Notes: a model not told the origin generated them from the letters alone. A stretch of DNA of 64,000 bases from Clostridium felsineum DSM 794 (GCF_002006355.2 NZ_CP096980.1:2604001-2668000), one strand, 5' to 3'; shown: positions 34,811 through 44,258, counted from the stretch's first letter. Translations and numbers: made by a program.

Positions 34811-35692
34811 ATGAACTTACGAGATTTAGAATACTTTAATTGCCTTTGTGAATCAAAAAGCTTTACCGAAACAGCAAAACTTCTTTATGTTTCTCAACCA
34901 TCCATAACTATATCACTGCGACGCCTAGAAAAAGAATTAAATATAGAGCTTGTTATAAGGGATCACAACAAAAATAAATTCTCTTTAACTGAAGCTGGGA
35001 AGGTTCTTGAAAAACACACTAAAAATATATTACAGGAAATAAAAGAAACTTCTTTTGAGATTTCAAAATTAACTGGAAGTAAAATAAAACTTGGTGTTCC
35101 ACCTATAATTGGAGCTTATTTTTTTCCACCTCTTATGAAAAAACTTATAAAAAACAATTTAGCACAAAAAATAGAACTTGTAGAAAAAGGTTCTGCGGCA
35201 ATGAAGAACTTAATAATAACAGATGATGTAGACATGGCTCTTTTAGGTTCACTTGCTCCTATAGAAAATGCTGATATAAATTCAACAATTTTAAAAGAAG
35301 ATGCATTTATGGTATGTGTGAGTAAAAATAATCCCTTAGCAAAAGAAGCAAAATTGAGTATTAATGATATTAAAGAAGAAAAGTTTATAGTACTTGGTGA
35401 TTCATATATTCACAACAAAGTATTTAATGACCTATGCTTAAAAAATAATATTTCACCAGCTAATGTATACTATACTGATGAAATACAAACTGCTAAATCA
35501 TTAATAGCCTCTGATCTTGGAATAGGTATAATGATAAACATGGCTGTAAAAAATATGGACACTATAAAAGCTATTCCTCTTTCTACTGAAATTCTTTTTT
35601 ATATTTCAATTGTGATTAAAAAAAATCACTATATGACGCTCCAAGAAAAAAATATAAAGGCTGTACTAACTGAAAATATCAATTATTTATAG
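34811..35692 (+). CDS. LysR-family transcriptional regulator (CynR/CidR-like)
   Basis: A 293-aa activator. The N-terminal helix-turn-helix (NLRDLEYFNCLCESKSFTETAKLLYVSQPSITISLRRLEKEL, about 2-43) is followed by an effector domain opening IKLGVPPIIGAYFFPPL. The ATG at 34811 (TGGAGGGATAAAC upstream) is chosen over the in-frame one at 34784, which lies inside the operator repeat. The last 6 bases overlap the convergent crcB gene. Targets may include the divergent phosphoesterase or the malate operon upstream; the effector is not known. Confidence 0.88.
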   Translation: MNLRDLEYFNCLCESKSFTETAKLLYVSQPSITISLRRLEKELNIELVIRDHNKNKFSLTEAGKVLEKHTKNILQEIKETSFEISKLTGSKIKLGVPPIIGAYFFPPLMKKLIKNNLAQKIELVEKGSAAMKNLIITDDVDMALLGSLAPIENADINSTILKEDAFMVCVSKNNPLAKEAKLSINDIKEEKFIVLGDSYIHNKVFNDLCLKNNISPANVYYTDEIQTAKSLIASDLGIGIMINMAVKNMDTIKAIPLSTEILFYISIVIKKNHYMTLQEKNIKAVLTENINYL

Positions 35693-36040
35693 TTTAAATA
35701 AACTTTCTCCAAGGTAAAATCCTAAAACCCCAATTATCATAGAAGCTAGTATATATATAACTGCATTTAAACTTTTTTTATTTTGAAACAAGTCAAAGCC
35801 TTCATACATAAAGGTAGAAAAGGTTGTATACGCTCCTAAGAAACCATCAGCTAAAAGAAGTGAAAGATTTTTACTTGCACCTGACATTGTTACTACACCA
35901 AGTAAAAATGACCCTGTTATGTTTATAATAAATGTACCCCATGGAAATTTTGATTCAACCTTTTTCGAAATTATATTTCCCAGCTTATATCTAGTAATAC
36001 TTCCACAAATTCCACCTATACCAATTAAAAAATAATTCAT
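35687..36040 (-). CDS. crcB: Fluoride channel subunit, second copy
   Basis: A 117-aa four-helix Fluc-family protein. GIGGICGSITRYKLG (7-21), PWGTFIINITGSFLLG (34-49, with the pore Asn in IINITGSF), and GFLGAYTTFSTFMYE (67-81, with the conserved Phe pair) are complete. Fluc channels are dual-topology dimers; here two different subunits are encoded in tandem, the arrangement of obligate heterodimers. It is the second gene after the fluoride riboswitch, 11 bases after the first. Confidence 0.92.
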   Translation of the reverse strand: MNYFLIGIGGICGSITRYKLGNIISKKVESKFPWGTFIINITGSFLLGVVTMSGASKNLSLLLADGFLGAYTTFSTFMYEGFDLFQNKKSLNAVIYILASMIIGVLGFYLGESLFKL

Positions 36041-36051
36041 TTTTCTCCTCC

Positions 36052-36471
36052 TTAAGATACCTTTTCCTCTTCTTTTCTACTATTGAATAACCTTGCTACT
36101 ATTTTTCTAGAAACAATGGCACCAAAATATGCAAATAATAACCCAAACAACACTGATGTTATAATATAGGCCATAGCTAAAACATACATCTTTTGGTCCA
36201 TAAGCATTACAGTTTCCTTACACATAGTAGAAAAAGTAGTATATGCTCCTATAAAACCTGTTCCAATTCCAAGTCTGATATCATCATTAAAATGCCATAT
36301 TTCATATGCTGTAGTAAAAAGAAGTGCTAAAACAAATGCTCCACTTAGATTTATTATAAATGTATTTATAGGAAATCCCCCTATAAATGTGTGTATTTTT
36401 ACATTCTTAATAACACACCTTAAAATGGCACCAATAGCTCCACCCATACCAATAAAAATATATTTTTTCAT
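36052..36471 (-). CDS. crcB: Fluoride channel subunit, first copy
   Basis: A 139-aa Fluc protein with the same motifs: GMGGAIGAILRCVIK, PINTFIINLSGAFVLALLF and GTGFIGAYTTFSTMCKE, then a basic C-terminal tail (RLFNSRKEEEKVS). Together with the next gene it forms a heterodimeric F- export channel. Its leader contains a fluoride riboswitch, so it is expressed when fluoride accumulates in the cytosol. Confidence 0.92.
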   Translation of the reverse strand: MKKYIFIGMGGAIGAILRCVIKNVKIHTFIGGFPINTFIINLSGAFVLALLFTTAYEIWHFNDDIRLGIGTGFIGAYTTFSTMCKETVMLMDQKMYVLAMAYIITSVLFGLLFAYFGAIVSRKIVARLFNSRKEEEKVS

Positions 36472-36502
36472 AACTGCCCTCCCAAAATAATTTGTAAAAA
36501 AA

Positions 36503-36578
36503 CAAAAAAAACTCCTACATATAGTTAATATGCAGAAGTCATCAATCCATTAGGATATTTACGGCGAACCTCATCACC
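36503..36578 (-). promoter_or_regulatory. Fluoride riboswitch (crcB motif) with terminator
   Basis: On the minus strand the aptamer GGTGATGAGGTTCGCC (36578-36563) and the conserved TGATGACTTCT (36544-36534) match the crcB RNA consensus (GGNGATGRNNTTCGCC ... CTGATGACTYCT). The switch half is a terminator in which ACTTCTGCATAT pairs with ATATGTAGGAGT (36539-36511) followed by eight T. ACTTCT belongs to both structures, so fluoride binding would prevent the terminator and switch crcB on. Confidence 0.95.
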
Positions 36579-36593
36579 TATGAAATTAATATT

Positions 36594-36622
36594 ATTTTAT
36601 CAATTGATGTTAATATTGTCAA
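36594..36622 (-). promoter_or_regulatory. Sigma-A promoter of the fluoride operon
   Basis: TTGACA (36622-36617), 17-base spacer, TAAAAT (36599-36594), a few bases upstream of the riboswitch. The remainder of 36623-36778 is leader for the divergent UMF1 gene; nothing else was recognised. Confidence 0.75.
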
Positions 36623-36778
36623 ATAAATTTTAATTAATGCATAGTATTCATTTTAGCACTTCTTTCTCATCTAGTCCTATTTTTATAAAAAATTCTATTT
36701 ACATCCATAAAATCATCATCTAAAATATATAAGTAACAATTTTATTATAAAACTAATATTTATTACCTGGAGGATTTT

Positions 36779-38023
36779 ATGAAAAAACTAAACACAAAAG
36801 AAAAAAGTTGGATTATGTATGACTGGGCAAATTCTGCTTATAGTACAGCTATAACTGCTACAATTCTCCCTTTATACTTTAAATCTATAGCTTTCAAAAG
36901 TGGTATAACAGCCTCTTCTTCTACAGCTTATTGGGGATATTCAAACTCAATTGCAACACTCTTAATTGCTGTCTTATCTCCAATACTTGCAACTATGGCT
37001 GATTACAAAGGTTATAAAATGAAGCTTTTTAATATATTTTTTGTTTTAGGAACAAGCTTTACCTTTCTTCTTTCTGTAGTACCTACTAATTACTGGTTTG
37101 TATTAATAATATTTTATATTTTAACCTCCATAGGCTTTTCTGGAAGTTGTATTTTTTATGATGCTTTTTTAGTAGATGTTACCGAAAGAAAAAATATGGA
37201 TAAAATCTCCTCGCTAGGATTTGGAATGGGATATATCGGTAGCAATATACCTTTTATATTATGTATTGTAATAATAGCCTTAGCTCAATTTAAGATAATT
37301 CCTATTTCTTTCTTTTCAGCCTGTAGAATATCTTTTATAATAACGGCAATTTGGTGGGTAATATTTACTATACCTATGATAAGAAATGTAAAGCAAACTT
37401 ATAGTATTAATCTTGAAAAAAATCCTATAAGGAAAAGTTTTTTTAGATTATTAGAAACTTTAAAGGATATAAAAAGCCATAAACAATTATTTATTTTTCT
37501 CCTTTCGTATTTTTTCTATATTGATGGAGTAAATACAATAATCACTATGGCAACATCCTACGGTTCGGACCTTGGAATAAATTCTACTACTATGCTAATA
37601 ATTCTTTTAACTATGCAATTTATAGCTTTTCCCTTTTCCATTATTTTCGGAATGCTTTCAAAGAAATTTCAAGGAAAAATAATGCTTTATGTAGGTATTA
37701 TAATATACTCAATAATTTGTATATATTCATACTTCTTGAAAACAACCTTGGATTTTTGGATACTTGCAATTCTTGTAGGAACCTCTCAAGGTGGGATACA
37801 AGCTCTTAGTAGATCCTATCTTGGAAAACTAGTACCTAAGGATAAGGCAAATGAATTTTTTGGTTTTTATAATATATTTGGTAAATTCTCTGCCATTTTA
37901 GGTCCTTTAATGGTTGGTGCAGTTACACAAATTACTGGCAGTTCAAATAAAGGGGTACTTAGCGTTCTTGTCTTATTTTTAATTGGTGGTATTATTTTAA
38001 AAAAAGTTCCCTCTGAAAATTAA
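36779..38023 (+). CDS. MFS transporter, UMF1 (Atg22-like) family
   Basis: A 414-aa, 12-helix major facilitator. The opening SWIMYDWANSAYSTAITATILPLYF is diagnostic for the UMF1/Atg22 subfamily, with GSNIPFILCIV and GTSQGGIQALSRSYLGKLVP in the second half. Vacuolar Atg22 exports amino acids in yeast, but bacterial members are uncharacterised. TGGAGGATTTT precedes the ATG at 36779. Transcribed divergently from the fluoride operon and convergent with rnz. Confidence 0.87.
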   Translation: MKKLNTKEKSWIMYDWANSAYSTAITATILPLYFKSIAFKSGITASSSTAYWGYSNSIATLLIAVLSPILATMADYKGYKMKLFNIFFVLGTSFTFLLSVVPTNYWFVLIIFYILTSIGFSGSCIFYDAFLVDVTERKNMDKISSLGFGMGYIGSNIPFILCIVIIALAQFKIIPISFFSACRISFIITAIWWVIFTIPMIRNVKQTYSINLEKNPIRKSFFRLLETLKDIKSHKQLFIFLLSYFFYIDGVNTIITMATSYGSDLGINSTTMLIILLTMQFIAFPFSIIFGMLSKKFQGKIMLYVGIIIYSIICIYSYFLKTTLDFWILAILVGTSQGGIQALSRSYLGKLVPKDKANEFFGFYNIFGKFSAILGPLMVGAVTQITGSSNKGVLSVLVLFLIGGIILKKVPSEN

Positions 38024-38038
38024 ATTGTAATATACCTT

Positions 38039-38974
38039 TTAATCTTCAAAGTTAAGTACTTTTATTTTCTTATCTGATCCTATATAAGTATTCTCAAATA
38101 ATTCTTTGGCATTTTCCAAATAATTTTCTGGCTCACTTAAGGCAGGACTAAAATGAGTGAGCCAAAGTTCTTTTACCTCTGCCTTTTTAGCCAAATCAGC
38201 TGCCTCTGAAAATATCATATGTTTTTTTTCTATGGCTTTATCTTTTTTTTCCTCTTCACCATACATACCTTCACATATAAACAAATCCGATTTACTTGCA
38301 AACTCTACTAAATTTTGTGTAGGTCTTGTATCTGTACAATATGTTATTTTTATACCTTGTCTTCTTTCTCCTAAAACCATTTCGGGTTTATAAGTTTTGC
38401 CTTCATAAATGGTTTCTTTTCCTTTTTGAAGTTCATTCCATACCATAACTGGTACCTCATTTTCCTTTGCTTTATTTACATCAAATTTTCTTTTTCTATT
38501 TACCTTAATTGAATAAGCAAGACATTCTATACTATGCTCTACTGGCAAAGCAAAAATCTCCATATCCCCTATTTTAAAAATTTTATCCGAAAATTCACTG
38601 CAAGATTGTTCTTCTAACTCTATTAGCTCTATTTGATAAGGTAATACTGGTGCTACCACTGTAAGACCCTTAATAACTTTACTTAATCCTTCTGGTCCTA
38701 TAATTGTAAGTGGCTCTATTCTTCCAGAATTAGCTATAGTAAGTAGTAGACCTGTAAGTCCCATAACATGATCTGCGTGATAATGAGTAAAACATATAGC
38801 ATCTATGTCCTTAAACCCCCAAGCAATTTCTTTCATTGCTACTTGAGTTCCCTCTCCACAATCTATTAATACCTTTCTTCCATTATATGCTATCAAAAGC
38901 GCTGTTAAATTTCTGTCTGATGTCGGCAAACTTCCTCCACATCCTAAAAGACAAGCATCTAACATATTAATCAC
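38039..38974 (-). CDS. rnz: Ribonuclease Z
   Basis: A 311-aa metallo-beta-lactamase-fold endonuclease that removes tRNA 3' trailers. The zinc motif THYHADHVMGL (about 61-71), GCGGSLPT at the N-terminus, CGEGTQVAM, the phosphodiesterase motif DTRP, and SDLFICEGMY are all in place. The exosite arm (residues ~150-200) is present. Full length by family standard. It stands alone, convergent with the UMF1 gene. Confidence 0.92.
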   Translation of the reverse strand: MINMLDACLLGCGGSLPTSDRNLTALLIAYNGRKVLIDCGEGTQVAMKEIAWGFKDIDAICFTHYHADHVMGLTGLLLTIANSGRIEPLTIIGPEGLSKVIKGLTVVAPVLPYQIELIELEEQSCSEFSDKIFKIGDMEIFALPVEHSIECLAYSIKVNRKRKFDVNKAKENEVPVMVWNELQKGKETIYEGKTYKPEMVLGERRQGIKITYCTDTRPTQNLVEFASKSDLFICEGMYGEEEKKDKAIEKKHMIFSEAADLAKKAEVKELWLTHFSPALSEPENYLENAKELFENTYIGSDKKIKVLNFED

Positions 38975-39265
38975 CTACTTTCAAAATTTCATGTTATAAA
39001 GCTTGATATTTACTAAACAATCAATTTTTCATATTATTGTTTAATTAATAGCCTTTTAACTTAGTATAAATATTACTCTATACTTATATACTAATTATTA
39101 AAAGTATACCCTTGACATTATTTATTGTAAAGTTAAGTCCATAAAATTATTATTTTTTATTATCTTTTATTATTTTTCAATAATTTTTAATCACAACAAT
39201 AAAATTTGTGGTATAATATTCTTGTGTTTATGTTAAAAATTCTACATACAAAAGGAAGTGTATTT

Positions 39266-39829
39266 ATGAAAAAATATTTAATACTAGTGGGTTCTCCTCC
39301 AGCTTGTGGCAAAACTTATGTTTCTGGAGAATTAGCTAAACGACTTAATAATCCTGTATATTTAGATAAAGATACTGTAATTCCTCTTTCAAAAATGGTT
39401 TTTAAGGCTGCAAACCAGCCATATAATAGAGATTCTGACTTTTTTAAAGAATATGTTAGAGATGCCGAATACATAGCTACATTTGACTTAGCTTTTGAAA
39501 GTCTTGTATATAATGACCGTGTAATAGTTAATGCTCCTTTTTCTAAAGAATTTAGAGACAAAGAATACATTGAGAATTTAAAAACAAGATTAAAAAAATA
39601 TGATGCAGAACTAATTCCTGTTTGGGTAAGCTGCGATATAGACGTATGCCATAAAAGAATGATAAAAAGAAATTCAGACAGAGATACTTGGAAATTAAAC
39701 AATTGGGATGAATATGTACAAGGACAAAACTATACTACACCTGACTTAGAGGGACTTTTTGTTGTTGATAATTCATCTAACGAAGATTTTGAAGCTGGTC
39801 TAAAAAAATTATTAGAAAAGGTTTTATAG
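39266..39829 (+). CDS. P-loop kinase-like ATPase
   Basis: A 187-aa protein with Walker A GSPPACGKT (9-17) near the N-terminus, a lid-like KRMIKRNSDRDTWK segment and the strand LIPVWVSCDIDVCHKRM. The shape fits small-molecule kinases of the AAA_33/zeta-toxin-like group. The in-frame ATG at 39206 is rejected because AGGAAG lies 8-14 bases before the ATG at 39266. No antitoxin-like partner or pathway neighbour is present, so the substrate is unknown. Confidence 0.75.
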   Translation: MKKYLILVGSPPACGKTYVSGELAKRLNNPVYLDKDTVIPLSKMVFKAANQPYNRDSDFFKEYVRDAEYIATFDLAFESLVYNDRVIVNAPFSKEFRDKEYIENLKTRLKKYDAELIPVWVSCDIDVCHKRMIKRNSDRDTWKLNNWDEYVQGQNYTTPDLEGLFVVDNSSNEDFEAGLKKLLEKVL

Positions 39830-39850
39830 GATATCCTATAAAACCTTTTT
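39817..39850. terminator. Bidirectional terminator overlapping the kinase stop
   Basis: AAAAGGTTTTATAGGA and TCCTATAAAACCTTTT form a nearly perfect 16-bp palindrome, serving the kinase gene and the convergent histidine kinase gene at 39855. Confidence 0.85.
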
Positions 39851-39854
39851 AATT

Positions 39855-41210
39855 TCATATCTTAATCATCATATTAACCGTAACCTTATTCTTCTCTTCT
39901 TTAATATCAAAGGTTCCATTATACTTTTTAAGTGCAAATTTTATATTATAAATCCCAATACCGTGATTATTTGTATTCTTAGCACTTATAATGTTATTTT
40001 TAATATATTTAATTCCAATATCCGTTGTGTTGGAAACCTCAATTATTAAAAACGAATTTTTAACAATTGATTTTATTGACACAAATTTAACCAATTTCTT
40101 ATTTTTTATTCTTCTGCAAGCTTCAATAGAATTATCAAGTGTATTGTTTAAAATAGAACTTAAATCGATAGGTTCTATTTTTATATTTTCAGGTACAGTA
40201 AAGTCACACTTAAATTCAATTCCTTCATTACTTGCAATAGTATATTTTTCATTTATAACAGCATCTGCTACAACATTGCCTGTTTTTATATAAGAATCAA
40301 GTTTTTTTATTGTCTCAGAAATATTATTTAAATATTTTTTCAAGGCATCAATATCCCCAGAGTATGCTAGTAAATTCAAACAATTAATATGTTTATTAAT
40401 ATCGTGCATAGTTCCCCTAGTACTTCTATATAACTTTTGAATATTTTTATTATGCTCAAATTGCAGATTCAATTGTTGTTTCATTAAACTATTTTTTTCA
40501 TTTTCTCTATCATACTCTAGCATTTTTTGAAAAGTATAGGCAGAAATAAAAATAGATATTATTAAAAATACTGATATAAGAGGAAGCAAATAATAAGTAT
40601 TTGTAAAAATTTTAGGTAAATAGTATTTTGTTTTACCAATATTTATTATTTGTATATTATAAAATATAAGACTAATACCGTAAATAGCTGCACATGGAAT
40701 AATAAGCTGGAATTGCTTATATAAATCTAATTTATAATCTTTTATTTTAAGAACGTTACTTATAGCTGTTAGTAATAAAAACAATATTACTTCCTTTAAA
40801 ATATCTCCTAAATTTATTAGTATAGTATTTAAAACTTTATAATATCCTATTTTAATGAATAATCCATTTAATATAGGATATAGCTTAAAATCTATTATGA
40901 AAAATGTTAAACTTATTAGAATCATAATCGTTTCTATAAGAATAACAGTATATAATTTAACCAAAGACTTGGCACTACAGGTAATACTAATAATTATAAA
41001 TTCAAAAAAAATAAATATAAATACAATTTTAAAATTTGATGAATTATTACTTGTTCTGGAAATTATCGAAACAATAATTTCTAATAAAAAAAATAAATAT
41101 ACCATTTTCTTATTGGAAAACTCTAGAAATTTATTATAAAAATAATACCTAATTGTTATAATGAGTGCAGTCGTTATAATAAAGTTCACAAATATCTGAG
41201 TTTCACTCAT
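39855..41210 (-). CDS. AgrC-type sensor histidine kinase
   Basis: A 451-aa membrane kinase of the GHKL/HPK10 group. Six to seven hydrophobic segments fill residues 5-230, then the phospho-acceptor region TMHDINKHINCLN (His269), an N-box SSILNNTLDNSIEACRRI and a G-box NHGIGIYNIK. This is the receptor type for peptide pheromones (AgrC) and competence-like systems. Two bases separate it from the response regulator gene upstream. No agrB or agrD-like gene is adjacent, so the signal would come from elsewhere or be non-peptidic. Confidence 0.88.
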   Translation of the reverse strand: MSETQIFVNFIITTALIITIRYYFYNKFLEFSNKKMVYLFFLLEIIVSIISRTSNNSSNFKIVFIFIFFEFIIISITCSAKSLVKLYTVILIETIMILISLTFFIIDFKLYPILNGLFIKIGYYKVLNTILINLGDILKEVILFLLLTAISNVLKIKDYKLDLYKQFQLIIPCAAIYGISLIFYNIQIINIGKTKYYLPKIFTNTYYLLPLISVFLIISIFISAYTFQKMLEYDRENEKNSLMKQQLNLQFEHNKNIQKLYRSTRGTMHDINKHINCLNLLAYSGDIDALKKYLNNISETIKKLDSYIKTGNVVADAVINEKYTIASNEGIEFKCDFTVPENIKIEPIDLSSILNNTLDNSIEACRRIKNKKLVKFVSIKSIVKNSFLIIEVSNTTDIGIKYIKNNIISAKNTNNHGIGIYNIKFALKKYNGTFDIKEEKNKVTVNMMIKI

Positions 41211-41211
41211 T

Positions 41212-41916
41212 TTAAACTTCTCCCTTTAAGTAATACATAAACGCTTTAGAAAAATCATTTAACCTATATTTAGATATGTAGATTTTTTCATTATTCTCTA
41301 AGGTAATAGAATTATTGTCATAACTTTTAACATATCGTAAGCTTACAATGTAACTTTTATGACATCTAAAAAAATCATATTCTTTAAGTTCCACTTCAAC
41401 TTCAGATATTTTATTATAATATTCAATCACATCATAGGTAGTATGTATTTTAATTTTTCTTTTTTCAGCTTCAATATATGTTATATCCTTTAAAAGAATT
41501 TTTGTAGATTTACTTATAGTTTTAGCTATTATAAATCTATCTTGCTTTTCAATCTCAGAAAATATTTGACAAAGGATATTTTTCAGTTTTTTCTCGTCTA
41601 CAGGCTTTAAAAGATAATTAAAAGCTCGTACATCAAAAGCATCAAACACATAATCTTTATATGAACTTATAAATACTATAATAGCTTGTTTATCGCTATT
41701 TCTTAAACATCTAGCTGCTTCTATCCCACTCATTTTATCCATTTTTATATCTAAAAAATATATATCAAACTTTATTATAGATTTTATAACTTCATCTGCA
41801 CTTTTAAATTCTAAAACAGCAAAGTCTTTTTGATCATGTTTTAAATTTTTACAAAGCATTTTGAATATTTCTTTTCTCTCTATATCATTATCATCGCAAA
41901 TAGCTATTTTAAGCAT
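41212..41916 (-). CDS. LytTR-family response regulator (AgrA-like)
   Basis: A 234-aa regulator. The receiver domain has acidic residues Asp8-Asp9 and phospho-acceptor Asp56 in FLDIKM, and KPVDEKKL after strand 5. The C-terminal LytTR DNA-binding domain runs about 130-230 (LLKDITYIEAEKRKIKIHT ... HKSYIVSLRYVKSY). It is the first gene of the pair with the AgrC-type kinase. LytTR proteins bind direct repeats; none obvious was found in this region. Confidence 0.9.
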   Translation of the reverse strand: MLKIAICDDNDIERKEIFKMLCKNLKHDQKDFAVLEFKSADEVIKSIIKFDIYFLDIKMDKMSGIEAARCLRNSDKQAIIVFISSYKDYVFDAFDVRAFNYLLKPVDEKKLKNILCQIFSEIEKQDRFIIAKTISKSTKILLKDITYIEAEKRKIKIHTTYDVIEYYNKISEVEVELKEYDFFRCHKSYIVSLRYVKSYDNNSITLENNEKIYISKYRLNDFSKAFMYYLKGEV

Positions 41917-41948
41917 AAAATTAAAGTCACCCCTTTTTATTATATCAT

Positions 41949-41980
41949 AAATGGGTCAGTGAAAAACTCCAGACCCATTT
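41949..41980 (-). terminator. Terminator of the coiled-coil gene
   Basis: AAATGGGTC and GACCCATTT form a 9-bp stem with a 14-base loop, 22 bases past the stop at 42002 and upstream of the response regulator. Confidence 0.6.
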
Positions 41981-42001
41981 GTGGTGAATATATATTCTAT
42001 G

Positions 42002-42733
42002 CTAATCTTCACTTTTCTTAACAGTATTTTTATTCTCTTTATTATCTTCATTCTCTTTAGCAATGTTTTCATAAGTTTTTACTGCTTTTTCTTTATAACT
42101 ATTAGTAGCCTTACCTGCTTTTCTTACTTTTTCTAATTCGCCACCTATCTGATTTCCTATTTTTCTTTCAATATCTTTTATGTTGTCTATTCTTTCTTCC
42201 TTATACTTAGTATTTATATTTTTCTTTTTATCTTCATCTACTTCGTACTTTAGTACATTGGCCTCTCCTTCATTTCTTTTCTTTTGTGAAAGGGATGTTT
42301 TTATATTAGATAGACTACTACTGCATTGAATCAAATTCTTTAAATTTTTATCATCTTCACCATCTGCTTTAGAATTATCATCTTTTTCATCGCTATTTTG
42401 CTTATTTTTTTCCAACATTTCTCTTTGCTTTTCCAGTTGTATTTCTGATATTTGCTTATCAATTTCCGCTATTTGTTTATCAATATCCTGAAGCTCTACT
42501 TGGAGCCCTTGCTGACTTTCCCCTTTTTCTAGAGCTTTTTTTGATATTTTTTGTTTAGTTTTTTGAAGATTTTGCTTTTGCTTTTGTAATGCATCAATTT
42601 CTGTATCATTTCCATTAGAAGTATTTGCGTTGTAATTCACACTTGATTTATTATCTTCTTTTGTTTTATCTTTAATTTGTCCATATTTTATGCCTGTACT
42701 CACACTTAATCCAGCACTTAAAGTTATACTCAC
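42002..42733 (-). CDS. Coiled-coil protein, FlxA-like
   Basis: A 243-aa highly charged soluble protein. After a short Ser/Thr-rich start (MSITLSAGLSVSTGIKYGQ), residues ~47-110 form a long Gln/Lys/Glu-rich coiled coil (EIDALQKQKQNLQKTKQKISKK, then QDIDKQIAEIDKQISEIQLEK), followed by a low-complexity Asp/Asn/Lys tail. This pattern is like FlxA-type proteins found in motility regulons, but I cannot confirm the family. It sits between the LytTR pair and a chemoreceptor; a motility link is plausible, not shown. Confidence 0.5.
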   Translation of the reverse strand: MSITLSAGLSVSTGIKYGQIKDKTKEDNKSSVNYNANTSNGNDTEIDALQKQKQNLQKTKQKISKKALEKGESQQGLQVELQDIDKQIAEIDKQISEIQLEKQREMLEKNKQNSDEKDDNSKADGEDDKNLKNLIQCSSSLSNIKTSLSQKKRNEGEANVLKYEVDEDKKKNINTKYKEERIDNIKDIERKIGNQIGGELEKVRKAGKATNSYKEKAVKTYENIAKENEDNKENKNTVKKSED

Positions 42734-42855
42734 GACTATTCCTCCCTCTTCAGTGTTTTACATCAACTATATCGTAAGAATATTCACAAAAAATATATTT
42801 CTTGTATTAAGAAGAGATTTAAATGTAATGAATGGACTCCCTAATGCAAGATTTT

Positions 42856-44145
42856 TTATACTGTGAATTTTTGTATAATATTCGTTAATTTTTCTGCACT
42901 CTGAGCTTGACTTTGAGCCACTTGTGCTACTTGCTCAATAGCCTGAGTTGTTTCCGTTATAGCCCTCTTTATATTACTAGTATGTTCAGCTGTTTTTTCA
43001 GCCCCTTCTGCCATAGTTTGTGTAGCTTCACTTACTCCACCAACGGTAGCAGATATTTCTTCTGTCATGGATGCTATTTCCTCTGCCATGCCACTTACAA
43101 ATTTAGAATCCTTATAATATTCCTCTGCCATTTGTCCAAATTTAATAAACCCTTCAGCCACATTATCTTTTATAAATTTAAGCATATCTTCACTTGTCAC
43201 AGATGAAGCCTTAAACGCATCATTTACTCTAACTATCATATTTTGTATATTCTCTACTGCCTTTGCAGATTGTTCTGAAAGATCTCTAATTTCATCTGCA
43301 ACAACAGCAAATCCTCTACCTCTTTCTCCCGCTCTTGCAGCCTCTATAGATGCATTTAGAGCTAAAAGATTAGTTTGCTCTGATATACCTGAAATAGTAT
43401 CTGCCATTAATTTTATACTATCAACTACTTTGCCTTTTTCTATAACTTCTAAAAGCTCGTCTTCTTTTTCCTTATAAAGTATATTTGCATTTTCTATAGT
43501 TTCTTTTGTTTCTTTTCTAATTTTATTGGCTTTTTCCTGTGATTTTGTAGAATTATCGTTTCCTTCTGATGATTTACCACTCAATTCATTTATACTTGCA
43601 TTAACCTCTTGAATTGAGGCTGTTATTTCTTCACTTGCTGAGCTAGTATCTTCTGCACCTATTACTATTTTATTAGTGGCTTCATCTATAGTTTCTGCTT
43701 TAGATGTAATTTCTTCCACATTTGCAGCAAGTTCTTCACTTGCTGAACTTACAATTTCAGATTCACTTATTATGTCTTCTACTATCCCCTTAAGGCTATT
43801 TTGACATTCTATTAATGCTTTCTTTACCTTTCCAAACTCATCTTCTCTATCAGTCTTATATTCTTTTGATAAATCTAACTTTGACATTGAATGTGCAAAT
43901 TCAACTATCTCCTTTAATTGCAAGTGTATATCTCTTGATATTATCACTGCAAAAAATATACTAAAAATTATTCCTACTAATGTAAGAACTATAATAGCTT
44001 TATTTAAATTAGAATTATTGCTACGTATATTACTAAAATTGTTATAAAAAACAGAAATTACCCCCACCAATATCAAAAATAAAGTCACTACTAAAAAAGA
44101 TATTGTTAATTTTGTTCTTACCCTTAAATTTTTTATATACTTCAT
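42856..44145 (-). CDS. Methyl-accepting chemotaxis protein, short sensor
   Basis: A 429-aa receptor. Two membrane helices (about 12-30 and 44-66) are separated by only ~14 residues, so there is no real extracellular ligand domain; sensing would be in the membrane or cytosol, or via a partner. HAMP (IVEFAHSMSKLDLSKEYKTDREDEFG) leads to a full signalling hairpin with tip ISEQTNLLALNASIEAARAGERGRGFAVVADEIRDLSEQS. Like the other receptors here it lacks a CheR-tethering pentapeptide. GGGAGGGGTTCAG precedes the start. Confidence 0.9.
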   Translation of the reverse strand: MKYIKNLRVRTKLTISFLVVTLFLILVGVISVFYNNFSNIRSNNSNLNKAIIVLTLVGIIFSIFFAVIISRDIHLQLKEIVEFAHSMSKLDLSKEYKTDREDEFGKVKKALIECQNSLKGIVEDIISESEIVSSASEELAANVEEITSKAETIDEATNKIVIGAEDTSSASEEITASIQEVNASINELSGKSSEGNDNSTKSQEKANKIRKETKETIENANILYKEKEDELLEVIEKGKVVDSIKLMADTISGISEQTNLLALNASIEAARAGERGRGFAVVADEIRDLSEQSAKAVENIQNMIVRVNDAFKASSVTSEDMLKFIKDNVAEGFIKFGQMAEEYYKDSKFVSGMAEEIASMTEEISATVGGVSEATQTMAEGAEKTAEHTSNIKRAITETTQAIEQVAQVAQSQAQSAEKLTNIIQKFTV

Positions 44146-44258
44146 CTGAACCCCTCCCTTATGTTATACCACACTAATTCTACAATATTATAACATTTTT
44201 GTAAACTTATAATTCAGCATTATTTGAAGATTTTGTTCTATATAATCAGTTTTAAAAA

